64,000 nucleotides of DNA from CAYULW01 sp964445815 (GTDB lineage: Bacteria; Bacteroidota; Bacteroidia; Flavobacteriales_E; Vicingaceae), in assembly GCA_964445815.1 (NCBI GenBank), contig CAYULW010000001.1:620001-684000 (forward strand), written 5' to 3'. Below, piece after piece: positions 8,846 to 17,741 of the stretch. The position numbers were made by a program, and so were the translations under genes. Below the pieces are notes generated by a model, which had not been told where the DNA came from, made no database searches, and saw only the letters and a program-made list of their open reading frames with translations. The stretch's first letter is position 1, and every line of letters starts with the position of its first letter.

Positions 8846-9994
8846 ATGCAGTCGAGCGAACAAGAGTCTAAGCAAGCGGTTAAAGTACTTCACTTTGTTT
8901 GGAATTTGAAGTTTGGAGGTGTAGAGAAGGTAGTCTATGACATTACTCATCAGCAATTGAAGGAAGGACTTTTGCCTCAGCTTTTGGTTGCTCAAAAAAT
9001 AGGGCAATATCTGGAATTGTATCAAGAATTGAATATTCCTATTCATGAAATTAAACTTAGAAACGGGTTCTCTTTTCCTGTGTATAGATTGAAACACTTA
9101 TTCAAACTTTTTAAAGCATTTGATATTATTCATGTTCATGGGTTTAATCCATTCGTTGCCCTCGCTTTGTCATTATCCAAGACGAAAGTAATCTATACAA
9201 TTCACGGAGGATTCGGCTTTGGGAGAAAGCAAAAAATAACAGATCATTGGATCAGAAGATTGAAAATATGGTTTCTTAATTCTAGAGTTGATGTAATAAC
9301 GTATAATTCTCAATTTACTAGAATGCATGCTGAAAAAACATTACATACGGTAAGAAATCGAAATACCCATTTGGTCTATAACGGAATTCCTATTGAAGAT
9401 ATCCATAAAAAACTTCCAAAGTTTGAAACCAACTCAGTTGATCTTTCGACCAAGTTAAATGGGCAATTTGTAATCGGTACAAGTTCACGTTTTGCAGGAT
9501 TTAAACGAATTGATCGTTTAATAAGTGCATTTGCTAAGATTGAAAATAAAGACAATTTAGTTCTACTATTAGTAGGTGATGGCCCAAAACTTTCTGCATA
9601 TAAAGAACAAATAGAATCTCTTGAAATTCAAAAACATGTCATCTTTACAGGATATCAAAAGGAGGTGCAAGCGTATCAACTGTTGATGGATGTTTGTGTC
9701 TTCCCTTCACAAAACGAACCTTTTGGCCTAGTGGCGGTAGAAACACTAGCATTAGGCAAGCCAACCTTAGTTTTTAAAAATGGTGGAGGCCTGACCGAAA
9801 TTATTAAGGAGTATAAGCATGAGGATATCGTAAAGGATGAAAAGGAACTTATTGAGCGAATTCAATTTTATCGCAACCAAAAGCAAACTGATAAAGAAGA
9901 ACAAAAAAGAAAAGTAATATCTAGAAGGTTTGATATCACGAAGATGACCAAACACTTATTGGAAATTTATTTGGCAATTTTGCAGAAGAGTTAA
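8846..9994 (+). CDS. GT4-type glycosyltransferase
   Basis: A 382-residue GT-B glycosyltransferase. The N-terminus 'LKFGGVEKVVYDITHQ' is the glycine-rich acceptor-side loop of GT4 enzymes. 'IHVHGFNPF' is the usual second strand. The donor half contains 'TSSRFAGFKRIDRLI', 'LLLVGDGPKL' and 'PFGLVAVETLALGKPTLVF', the last holding the E-x7-E-like donor site. It starts 3 bases after the preceding stop. A cytoplasmic role in building the repeat unit is very likely; sugar specificity cannot be told. Confidence 0.9.
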   Translation: MQSSEQESKQAVKVLHFVWNLKFGGVEKVVYDITHQQLKEGLLPQLLVAQKIGQYLELYQELNIPIHEIKLRNGFSFPVYRLKHLFKLFKAFDIIHVHGFNPFVALALSLSKTKVIYTIHGGFGFGRKQKITDHWIRRLKIWFLNSRVDVITYNSQFTRMHAEKTLHTVRNRNTHLVYNGIPIEDIHKKLPKFETNSVDLSTKLNGQFVIGTSSRFAGFKRIDRLISAFAKIENKDNLVLLLVGDGPKLSAYKEQIESLEIQKHVIFTGYQKEVQAYQLLMDVCVFPSQNEPFGLVAVETLALGKPTLVFKNGGGLTEIIKEYKHEDIVKDEKELIERIQFYRNQKQTDKEEQKRKVISRRFDITKMTKHLLEIYLAILQKS

Positions 9995-9998
9995 TTCA

Positions 9999-11117
9999 AT
10001 GAAGAAAGTTGCACTTATTACTAATATTCCAAATCAATATCGTGTGCCGCTTTTTAATGAGCTTCACCGACAATTATCGGATAAGAACATTGACTTACTA
10101 ATCATCTTTGGAGCTGCTACCTATAAGTTTAGAAAAACCCAAATAAAAGAGAGTGAATTTAAGTTTAACTATATCTTTCTCGATAAAGGAAACAAGGAAA
10201 GCAAGGCAAAGAATAAGGGCTTATTCTATTATCCTGGCTTGTTAAGTGCAGTCAATAAATACCAACCGGATAAGATCATCGTTTCCGGACTGTCTGTCGC
10301 CACATTTAAGATTTGGTGGAAAAGTCATTTTGATTCTAGACCCTACTGCATTTGGTCCGGTTCTATTGATATTAAGAAAAGAAAGATTGGTGCCTTTAAA
10401 ACATGGTGTCGCAAATTATTTGTAAAGAGGGCTTCTTCATTTTATTCATATGGCTCTTTGGCTAAGAAGTATCTCCAAGAGCTTGGTGCTAAAGAGGAAG
10501 ATATAGTTATAATTGGCAATACAGTGGATGTTAGTTTTTTCAAAGAAGAAGTGGTTAAACTTCGAAAAGAACACCCCGTATCTAAGAAAAAGCACCTCTT
10601 ATATCTTGGCTATATTTATCCGGGCAAGAATATAGTACCATTAATTGAAATCATGGAGCGTTTGACTCAAATTAGGCAGGATGTAATTTTAGATGTTGTT
10701 GGTGATGGAGTAAGCCGAGCAGAAATGGAAAACATGGTCAAGAATAAAGGCTTGAATTCCTATATTAAATTTCATGGGTTCAAACAAAAGGAAGAACTTC
10801 CATCGTACTTGGCTAGAACAACATGTATGTTATTTCAAACCGAATTGGATGTATGGGGCTTAGTATTAAATGAGGCAATGGCTTCAAAAGTCACATGCTT
10901 TGCTTCAATTAATGCGGGTGCAACCGAAGATATTATTATTGATGGTGAAACCGGCTTTAAGGTCGATTTTCAACAAACCGAGCAAGTAACAAAGAAGTTA
11001 AATGACATATTGGATCAACCTCAATTGCTTAAAAGAATAGGACAAAATGCCTGTGAACTCATTGAAAGTCAATATAGTTTAAAGGTGTGTGCTCAAAAAA
11101 TGATATCACGTTTATAG
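9999..11117 (+). CDS. GT4-type glycosyltransferase
   Basis: A 372-residue GT-B glycosyltransferase. It opens with 'KVALITNIPNQYRVPLFNEL', the typical first strand and loop. The donor half contains 'YLGYIYPGKNIVPLI', 'VVGDGVSRAEM' and 'DVWGLVLNEAMASKV', matching the GT4 donor-binding region. It sits 4 bases after the preceding glycosyltransferase and one base before the polymerase gene, in the same operon. Specific activity is unknown. Confidence 0.88.
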   Translation: MKKVALITNIPNQYRVPLFNELHRQLSDKNIDLLIIFGAATYKFRKTQIKESEFKFNYIFLDKGNKESKAKNKGLFYYPGLLSAVNKYQPDKIIVSGLSVATFKIWWKSHFDSRPYCIWSGSIDIKKRKIGAFKTWCRKLFVKRASSFYSYGSLAKKYLQELGAKEEDIVIIGNTVDVSFFKEEVVKLRKEHPVSKKKHLLYLGYIYPGKNIVPLIEIMERLTQIRQDVILDVVGDGVSRAEMENMVKNKGLNSYIKFHGFKQKEELPSYLARTTCMLFQTELDVWGLVLNEAMASKVTCFASINAGATEDIIIDGETGFKVDFQQTEQVTKKLNDILDQPQLLKRIGQNACELIESQYSLKVCAQKMISRL

Positions 11118-11118
11118 C

Positions 11119-12402
11119 ATGAGTTTTAAGGAATGGAAACTTTGGTTAAGGCAATTGCCATTATCTCTAAAATGGTTTGTCGTGCTTATTCTTGTAAGAC
11201 CCCTACTTGATATATTTTATTTTTTGAAGGATGTATCGCCGATATTATCTCCCACATATATTATTGGAGCGATTACTCCTATTGTAATACTTTTTAGTTT
11301 TCTATCAAGAAAGTTTCCTAAAAGATTTCCATCATATGTCATTGACCTCAACTTTAGTTTATGGGCGGTAATAGTGGTTTTGAACTCATTTGTGCTTCTG
11401 GCGATAAGGTTCGATTTTAGCTCACTTGGTAACTCTTTGAAGTTTATTATTCCTCTTTTATTATTTTTTTATCTAAGGAGTTTCGTTTCTTCTGCCAAAG
11501 ACTTACAAGGCATTCTTCAAACATTTATCTACTCGGCCATGGTTCCTTTATTTTTCCTCATTTATGAACTCGCCATTAATCCAATTCGAGTTGTAGAGTT
11601 ATCAGATGGACGTGGCGGAGGAACAAGGATTCAAGGTGCCTATGCAGATATCATGAATTATGCAATTTATACCACAGGAGCTTTGCTCATTACCTTTTAC
11701 TTCTATTTTAAAAGACTGGAACAAAGAAAGCTAAAGCTGAATTATATAATCAAAACTTTTAGCATTTTTGGCTTGTGCTTTATTAGCTTAACAGCTATTC
11801 GACAGAGTTCTTCGTGGGGTGTAACTGCAGCAATTGTCCTTTTATTCTTGTTTTTTAGTTTAAAAAAGAAAAGAAGTGCATTAGTGGTAATTCTATTAAC
11901 CCCATTATTGATGTATTTAGGATATAATGCATTCCGAACGAACATAGAACCCTTGATAAAAAAAGAATATAAGGTGATTGAAGGTGAAGCTGACTTCGAA
12001 AGATCTTTTAATGGAAGGGCAACAAGATGGACACAATATTTTGATGTTTTTGCGAATATGCCTGTGCCCTGTCACTTATTTGGTGCTCCCTTATCAGGAA
12101 AAAAAGATGCAATCATAATGGTAGGGGGCAAAATGCATAATGATTACATAAGGATTCTCTTCTTATCAGGATTTATTGGACTGCTGGTTTACCTCTTATT
12201 CATGATTCTAATATCTCGAAGAGTAAAATATATGGGCTTGTCCGAAAGGTTTCTGGTGCTTGGAGCTTTAGCATCAATATTGCTTTATAGCATTTCTACC
12301 ATTCCGACTTTATATGCTCCCTATTTATATTATATACTTCCAATTTTTGCATATGCAGCTTTACCCAAGACAATATTGTTAAAAAAGGGCGAGCATGAAT
12401 AA
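11119..12402 (+). CDS. Wzy-like polysaccharide polymerase (O-antigen ligase superfamily)
   Basis: A 427-residue membrane protein with about 10-12 hydrophobic segments. A long polar loop at about 275-335 ends in 'MHNDYIRILFLSGFIGLLVYL' (H-N-D-Y followed by a membrane segment), the signature end of the large periplasmic loop of Wzy polymerases and O-antigen ligases. With a Wzx flippase and Wzc-like co-polymerase in the same operon, polymerisation of flipped repeat units is the best call over ligase activity. It overlaps the next glycosyltransferase gene by 8 bases. Confidence 0.83.
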   Translation: MSFKEWKLWLRQLPLSLKWFVVLILVRPLLDIFYFLKDVSPILSPTYIIGAITPIVILFSFLSRKFPKRFPSYVIDLNFSLWAVIVVLNSFVLLAIRFDFSSLGNSLKFIIPLLLFFYLRSFVSSAKDLQGILQTFIYSAMVPLFFLIYELAINPIRVVELSDGRGGGTRIQGAYADIMNYAIYTTGALLITFYFYFKRLEQRKLKLNYIIKTFSIFGLCFISLTAIRQSSSWGVTAAIVLLFLFFSLKKKRSALVVILLTPLLMYLGYNAFRTNIEPLIKKEYKVIEGEADFERSFNGRATRWTQYFDVFANMPVPCHLFGAPLSGKKDAIIMVGGKMHNDYIRILFLSGFIGLLVYLLFMILISRRVKYMGLSERFLVLGALASILLYSISTIPTLYAPYLYYILPIFAYAALPKTILLKKGEHE

Positions 12403-13498
12403 GAAAGGCATCATTATAGTTGGAAAGTTACCTCCTCCCTACATAGGTCCTGCTGTTGCAACACAAATCATTTTAAACTCTAGGTTAAATGAAGAATTTC
12501 AATTGTATCATTTAAATACTACGGTCAATAAACGTGTTGAAGAATTTGGAAGTGCTGGCTTCAAAAAGGTGGTTAAAAATATTAACATTTATAAAAGACT
12601 CTTTAGCTTGCTAAGAACAAACAAAACGAATTTGATTCTCATTCCAATTAGTCAAACGACACTGGGATTTCTTAAGGATTCTGTTTTTATTCTCATGGCA
12701 GTTGCTTTCAAAACCAAAATTTTGTTACAACTCAGAGGAAGTAATTTTAAAAATTGGATGAAGTTGTCAAATTTATCTACTCGTTTGTATGTTCGATTTT
12801 GTTTGAAGAAAGCGTCAGGAATTATTGTTTTAGGTGAAAATTTAAGTCATCTATTTGAAGAATATTATACTCAAGAGCAAATACATGTTGTTCCAAATGG
12901 ATGCAATATCAAAATTCCGGTAATAAAGAAAACAACTGGTAAAGTGAATCTGCTCTACTTTGCCAATTTTTTGCCTTCAAAAGGTATAAAGGAACTCTTA
13001 GTAGCCTTGATTCAACTTAACAAAGAGCTGCAAGGCACGTTTGAATTAAAAGCGGTCGGAGCATGGGATAATAAAGATTATAAAAGAGCGTGCTTAGAAA
13101 TCGTTGAAGAACATGAGTTACCGGTTCAATTCTTCCCTCCTCAAATGGGGAATGAAAAGTGGCAAAAATTTGCTAGTGCTGATGTATTTATTTTTACTCC
13201 AAATCAACCGGAAGGTCATCCTTGGGTAATCGTAGAAGCATTGTCTGCGGGATTACCAATAATCTCAACTGATCAAGGCGCTATTGTTGAATCCGTAATT
13301 CATGGTGAAAATGGCTTTATCGTTGAAAAAAATAGCCCACATCAAATTTATGAGCAACTAAAAAAATTGATTGAACGTGAAGAATTAAGACATCAACTTG
13401 GAAAACGCAGTAAAGAGCTTTATCAGGAAAGATTTACTGAAGAAGTAATGGTTTCCAATCTAAGCAAAGCAATTAATAAGGTGTTGCAAAGCTCTTAG
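12395..13498 (+). CDS. GT4-type glycosyltransferase
   Basis: A 367-residue GT-B glycosyltransferase. The start 'VGKLPPPYIGPAVAT' is the glycine/proline-rich loop found in GT4 enzymes. Later signatures are 'LLYFANFLPSKGIKELL', 'ADVFIFTPNQPEGHPWVIVEALSAGLPIISTD' (quoted in two overlapping pieces: 'PEGHPWVIVEALSAG' is the donor site) and a C-terminal helix bundle. It is the last gene of the first + strand run and converges with the sulfotransferase gene on the other strand, whose stop lies directly against its own. Donor sugar unknown. Confidence 0.87.
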   Translation: MNKKGIIIVGKLPPPYIGPAVATQIILNSRLNEEFQLYHLNTTVNKRVEEFGSAGFKKVVKNINIYKRLFSLLRTNKTNLILIPISQTTLGFLKDSVFILMAVAFKTKILLQLRGSNFKNWMKLSNLSTRLYVRFCLKKASGIIVLGENLSHLFEEYYTQEQIHVVPNGCNIKIPVIKKTTGKVNLLYFANFLPSKGIKELLVALIQLNKELQGTFELKAVGAWDNKDYKRACLEIVEEHELPVQFFPPQMGNEKWQKFASADVFIFTPNQPEGHPWVIVEALSAGLPIISTDQGAIVESVIHGENGFIVEKNSPHQIYEQLKKLIEREELRHQLGKRSKELYQERFTEEVMVSNLSKAINKVLQSS

Positions 13499-14239
13499 CT
13501 ATACATAATCAAGTTTTTTCATTGTGGATCCGCATATTTTTAGAAGCGTTGCTTGTTCATGTTCAGAAAGCTGATAGCTTGAAGAAACAGGATTAAATGT
13601 TTTGCCTTTTAATTTAGCGTAAAGGAAGCGGTAGAAAATACTTCTCGTCTTGTTCGTTTTTTTTGATTTTACTAACTCGTATTGATCCTTAGAGATATTG
13701 ATTTGAAGTGGACTAAGAATTTTACTCTCTAAGTACTCAAAACTAGAAATTAGTTCTTCGAACTTTAACACTTCAGCATTCGAGTTTAACAAGTCTTCAG
13801 TTGTTTGCACCCAGTTGATACATATTTGCTCGAGCTTACTCATGCAGAGCCATTCATTAATTTCAGATTCGGCTTTCGGAAGCTTATGTATTCTAGAGTC
13901 ATCTCTTCGTATTAAAAGTGAACGTACAACATCTCTTGGGTTCCTGACCAAGTGATACACCATTGCTCCCTCAAAGACTTCTTTCAGACTGTCAGAACTA
14001 TCTGATAAATACCCATTCACATCTACAAAGTATCTCTTATTACTTGTCTGCTTTATCTTCTCTTTCACCTTTTTTAGAAAGGGTACACTATAAATCCTTC
14101 CTAAATACCATGACAACAAATGGTACTCTCGATGTCCAATGAACTCATGAGCCACAAATATAGAAGGATCTTGCTTTAATAAGTTTGCTGTAAAAGCAGT
14201 TCCCGACCTTCCCATTCCGGTGATAAACACGTATTTCAT
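13499..14239 (-). CDS. PAPS-dependent sulfotransferase family protein
   Basis: A 246-residue protein with the two PAPS-binding signatures of sulfotransferases: a 5'-phosphosulfate loop 'GMGRSGTAF' (residues 8-16) and a 3'-phosphate motif 'YHLVRNPRDVVRSL' near residue 95-108. It is the only - strand gene inside the polysaccharide locus and is divergent from the ASST-like gene at 14454 across about 200 bases. Sulfation of a sugar in the polysaccharide is the simplest role. No PAPS-synthesis genes are in the window, so the donor must be made elsewhere. Confidence 0.78.
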   Translation of the reverse strand: MKYVFITGMGRSGTAFTANLLKQDPSIFVAHEFIGHREYHLLSWYLGRIYSVPFLKKVKEKIKQTSNKRYFVDVNGYLSDSSDSLKEVFEGAMVYHLVRNPRDVVRSLLIRRDDSRIHKLPKAESEINEWLCMSKLEQICINWVQTTEDLLNSNAEVLKFEELISSFEYLESKILSPLQINISKDQYELVKSKKTNKTRSIFYRFLYAKLKGKTFNPVSSSYQLSEHEQATLLKICGSTMKKLDYV

Positions 14240-14453
14240 ATTAGGTTTAATTTATTGTGATTAGATTCAAAAGCGTTAAAAAATAGACAATCTAGATATA
14301 AATGGATTTTGCAAATTAAGCAGGTATAATTAAAGTACAAAACAAAGAAATTGTTCAAATCTGAGAGTGAGATCGATACCATTATTTCTATAGATATTCA
14401 TTAATATTGTCTGTCCATAAAAGTTCATCCACAAAAGTATTTTAGTGAAAACC

Positions 14454-15755
14454 ATGACGAAAGCACTTCAACTTTTTAGTAGACTTGTGCTCACATTAAC
14501 ATTCCTATCTTTATTTGCTTACGCGATTGTAATTGCTATAACAACTACTAATAAATTGGGAATAGTTCAAGAACCTTTAAAGGCATTTGCAAATTTCCCA
14601 GGTACAGTTTACAGTGCATTAAAAAGCTTTAAAAATCCTGAACGTTTAGTTAGAGAAGATCCAAACTTTGAGCGATTAAATCATTTAGACTATGATGTTT
14701 TTGCTTTAAATAGTCTATTTGCAAACTCAAGATGGAATATTTCACTAACAAACTTAAAAGATGATGAAGTTATTCATGAATGGTACATAGAGGAGAAAGA
14801 TTATAAGTACACAGGAAGAAACTTTTCCCATTCCGAACCAAAGCAGCCAATTTTATTTCCTGATAAGTCTCTTGTTTTTGCAACAGATGAATCGAAGAAC
14901 CTTTATCGAATAGATAAAGATTCTAAAATCATGTGGAAAAATTCTGATTTTATCTTTCATCATTCTGTAAACCCTGATCATGAAGGGAATATATGGGTTT
15001 GTACTAGAGAGCAGATAGAGTTCAAGAAATTAAAAAGTGGATATTGGGATAATTCAATTGTTAAGATTGATAAGAACACCGGAAAGGTATTATTCAATAA
15101 ATCAATTACCGAGATTTTTCTAGAGAATAACTTACTCTATTTTATTCATGGGATGAACAATTCAATCAAACCTAAAGGAACAGATCCGCAACACTTAAAT
15201 GACATAGAAGCCGTTTTTGAAGATGGTCCATATTGGAAAAAGGGCGATGTATTTCTTAGTTTGAGAAATAGGTCACTTATCGTATTGTATCGCCCATCAA
15301 CGAATAAAATCATAAGAACCATTTTAGGACCATTTTATAGTCAACATGATGTTGATATTATTTCTGATTCGACGATCTCTATTTTTAATAATAATATTTC
15401 ACGCGTACCAAAGTCAAATTACTCCAAAACAGCAGTAGAAAATAAAACCATTGATCTTAAAGAACTTACGCTTAATCATTTTGCAGAGGTTGTAATTTAT
15501 AATTTTAAAGATTCGACATTCAAATCACTTTACTCAGATCAGTTTATTAAAGAGAAGATTTTTACAATTACCCAAGGCGTTCATCGAATATTAGCAAATG
15601 GCGATGTTTTCGTTGAGAGTCAGAACAACGGTAAAATTTTCATATTCAATGAAGAAGATTTTATATTAAAAGATTATATAAATCAACCGAAAGACAATTT
15701 AGTAGAACCCCCGCATTGGATAAGATTATATGAAAATTTAGAATTTTTACAATAA
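14454..15755 (+). CDS. ASST-like (arylsulfotransferase family) beta-propeller protein
   Basis: About 433 residues: an N-terminal membrane anchor (hydrophobic stretch near 10-30) and a strand-rich body that resembles the bacterial arylsulfotransferase (Arylsulfotransf_2) family. The matching signatures are 'FIFHHSVNPDHEGNIWV', with a paired histidine before a G-N-I-W-V blade strand, and 'SQHDVDIISDSTISIFNNN', with a histidine in a second blade. Family members catalyse PAPS-independent sulfate transfer in the periplasm. A GTG at 14445 is an alternative start adding three residues. Proximity to a PAPS-type sulfotransferase is suggestive. An undefined PQQ-like propeller with no enzyme activity is the alternative. 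Confidence 0.6.
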   Translation: MTKALQLFSRLVLTLTFLSLFAYAIVIAITTTNKLGIVQEPLKAFANFPGTVYSALKSFKNPERLVREDPNFERLNHLDYDVFALNSLFANSRWNISLTNLKDDEVIHEWYIEEKDYKYTGRNFSHSEPKQPILFPDKSLVFATDESKNLYRIDKDSKIMWKNSDFIFHHSVNPDHEGNIWVCTREQIEFKKLKSGYWDNSIVKIDKNTGKVLFNKSITEIFLENNLLYFIHGMNNSIKPKGTDPQHLNDIEAVFEDGPYWKKGDVFLSLRNRSLIVLYRPSTNKIIRTILGPFYSQHDVDIISDSTISIFNNNISRVPKSNYSKTAVENKTIDLKELTLNHFAEVVIYNFKDSTFKSLYSDQFIKEKIFTITQGVHRILANGDVFVESQNNGKIFIFNEEDFILKDYINQPKDNLVEPPHWIRLYENLEFLQ

Positions 15756-15872
15756 TCTTATTGAATACTATATTGGACTCGGAATTAATAGTTCAAATTA
15801 GTTATAGCGTGCAAAGTAGCTTTATTAAATCGATAAAAAGAACAGATAATTTGACCCCTAGATTTTAGTAGT

Positions 15873-17741
15873 ATGTGTGGTATAGCAGGATATGTTTCAG
15901 AGCAGTTATGGGATGGAGATCGAATGCTATCCGTTATCCAACATCGCGGGCCCGATGCTCATACTTCTGAGATACATGAGATAGAAGGGAAAAAAGTATG
16001 CCTTGGACATAATCGCTTAAGCATACTTGATTTGAGTCCAAAAGGCAATCAACCCATGAGTACCCATGATGGAAGGATTAGTATGGCCTACAATGGAGAA
16101 GTCTACAACTTTCAAACCTTAAAGACAATCCACTTTCCCAGTCAGCCTTTTGATTCAGGTACAGATACAGAAGTGATACTAAGGCTGTATGAGAAGTATG
16201 GATTAGATGCTTTGCAGCACCTCAATGGTGATTTTGCCATTGCCCTCATAGACAAGCATAAGAAAAAGCTCTTTCTGGTGAGAGATCGAATGGGGGTGAA
16301 ACCACTTTATTATACCATCAATAACGGGGCACTTTTCTTCTCTTCAGAAATCAAGGGCATTTTAGCTGCCGGGATTAAGGCAGAGAATAACGAAGAGGTC
16401 TTGCAACAGTATTTTGCATTTAAGTATGTCCCACAACAAAACACTTTGTTCAAAGGTATTTACCGTTTGCCTCCTGCACATGTGTTGAGTTACGACATTC
16501 CATCAGGAGAGTATTCATTACATCAATATTGGAGGCCACAACAGCAAGATAAGTATAAAGGGATGTCATACAAAGAAGCTCAAACGCATTTGTATAATCT
16601 GATCGAAGATGCTACCCAAAAACGATTGGTATCGGATGTTTCTGTCGGCACTTTTTTTTCCGGAGGTTTAGATTCTTCTATAATTGCGCACTTCTTAAAA
16701 GGCAAAGATGAAATTTTACACTATTGTGCAGGCAAGGAAGCCAAAGACCTCAAAAAAGAAGGAACTACTTCCGATGCACAATACGCTCAGCTATTGGCTA
16801 AACAATGGAATTTGAATTTGGAGATGATCAACATTGGAGGAGAGCAGTTGACTAAGGACATGATCAGGAAGACGATTCATTTTACGGACGACATCATAGC
16901 GGATGGCTCTCAGATTCCATCTTATTTGATTACTCAAAAAGCTGCAAAAAAAAGTACCGTTATTCTTTCTGGCATGGGAGCAGATGAACTCTTCTTGGGT
17001 TACGCAGGACATTTGTTGATCCGGATGGATCAGTATATCCATAGCTTACCTAAGATAATACGACAGTCTTTGTTAAAGCAATTCGCGGCATTGCAATCCG
17101 GAAAGGGAGCATTCAAAGCTTATAAGCGTTATTTGCAAAAGTTGGGAAGCTATGCTCAATTTGGCGCTCAACGGTACGCCATGTATAACATAGTGGGAGA
17201 TGTTCAAAGCGCAAGACAAATCTTTAAAACACCCGATGAGTCTGTTGGAGAAATGTTTACACATTATTTTTCGGAAGAAGAAGACCCGTTTGAAAGTTTG
17301 AAACGCTTTGAGTGGGAAAATTTTCTCATTAAAAATCTGCATTATACCGATCGAATGAGCATGGCCAATTCAGTTGAAAACCGAGTGCCTTTTCTCGACC
17401 ATCGCATCGTGGAATTTGCATATAACTGCCCGACACAATATAAAATCAGTAAAGCTTTAAGCGGCAAGCGCATCCTGAAAGATGCTTTTAGAAAACACCT
17501 TCCGAAAAAGCTGATTGATCGAAGAAAGGCGGGTTTTGGAATGCCATTGAGGAGCTTATTATCGACCGAAGAACAAGTTGACCAACTCTTGGAGATGGAC
17601 TTTTTCAATAACTTTACAACGTTTTCTATAGAGGGTATACAAAAGGTGATTAAGGAGCACATAACAGGGAGAAAAGACAATTCGGCCTTGATTTATGCCC
17701 TTATTACTTATCAGGAATGGTATAAAATGCATTTGGATTAA
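15873..17741 (+). CDS. asnB: Asparagine synthetase-like glutamine amidotransferase (with catalytic Cys2)
   Basis: A 622-residue class II glutamine amidotransferase/asparagine synthetase. It starts M-C-G-I-A-G-Y, so the nucleophile Cys2 is present; 'YNGEVYNF' and 'DRMGVKPLYY' follow in the glutaminase domain. The synthetase domain has the ATP pyrophosphatase loop S-G-G-L-D-S-S (residues 263-269) and the second motif 'SGMGADELFLGY'. In polysaccharide loci such enzymes probably amidate uronic acids or related carboxylates rather than make asparagine. It overlaps the next gene by one base (TAATG). Contrast the Cys-less paralogue at 35830-37698. Confidence 0.88.
   Translation: MCGIAGYVSEQLWDGDRMLSVIQHRGPDAHTSEIHEIEGKKVCLGHNRLSILDLSPKGNQPMSTHDGRISMAYNGEVYNFQTLKTIHFPSQPFDSGTDTEVILRLYEKYGLDALQHLNGDFAIALIDKHKKKLFLVRDRMGVKPLYYTINNGALFFSSEIKGILAAGIKAENNEEVLQQYFAFKYVPQQNTLFKGIYRLPPAHVLSYDIPSGEYSLHQYWRPQQQDKYKGMSYKEAQTHLYNLIEDATQKRLVSDVSVGTFFSGGLDSSIIAHFLKGKDEILHYCAGKEAKDLKKEGTTSDAQYAQLLAKQWNLNLEMINIGGEQLTKDMIRKTIHFTDDIIADGSQIPSYLITQKAAKKSTVILSGMGADELFLGYAGHLLIRMDQYIHSLPKIIRQSLLKQFAALQSGKGAFKAYKRYLQKLGSYAQFGAQRYAMYNIVGDVQSARQIFKTPDESVGEMFTHYFSEEEDPFESLKRFEWENFLIKNLHYTDRMSMANSVENRVPFLDHRIVEFAYNCPTQYKISKALSGKRILKDAFRKHLPKKLIDRRKAGFGMPLRSLLSTEEQVDQLLEMDFFNNFTTFSIEGIQKVIKEHITGRKDNSALIYALITYQEWYKMHLD

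Noticed and set aside
8816..9097. 93-codon ORF on the - strand
   Set aside because: It is a shadow of the GT4 gene on the + strand with no domain or start signal.
14432..14439. TAnnTTTG box on the - strand for the sulfotransferase gene at 13499
   Set aside because: The match TACTTTTG is about 190 bases from the start codon and lies against the opposite gene; chance is likely in AT-rich DNA.
15873..17741. First asparagine-synthetase-like gene as lasso C protein
   Set aside because: It keeps Cys2 of the glutaminase domain and sits between capsule genes, so glutamine-dependent amidation is more likely.
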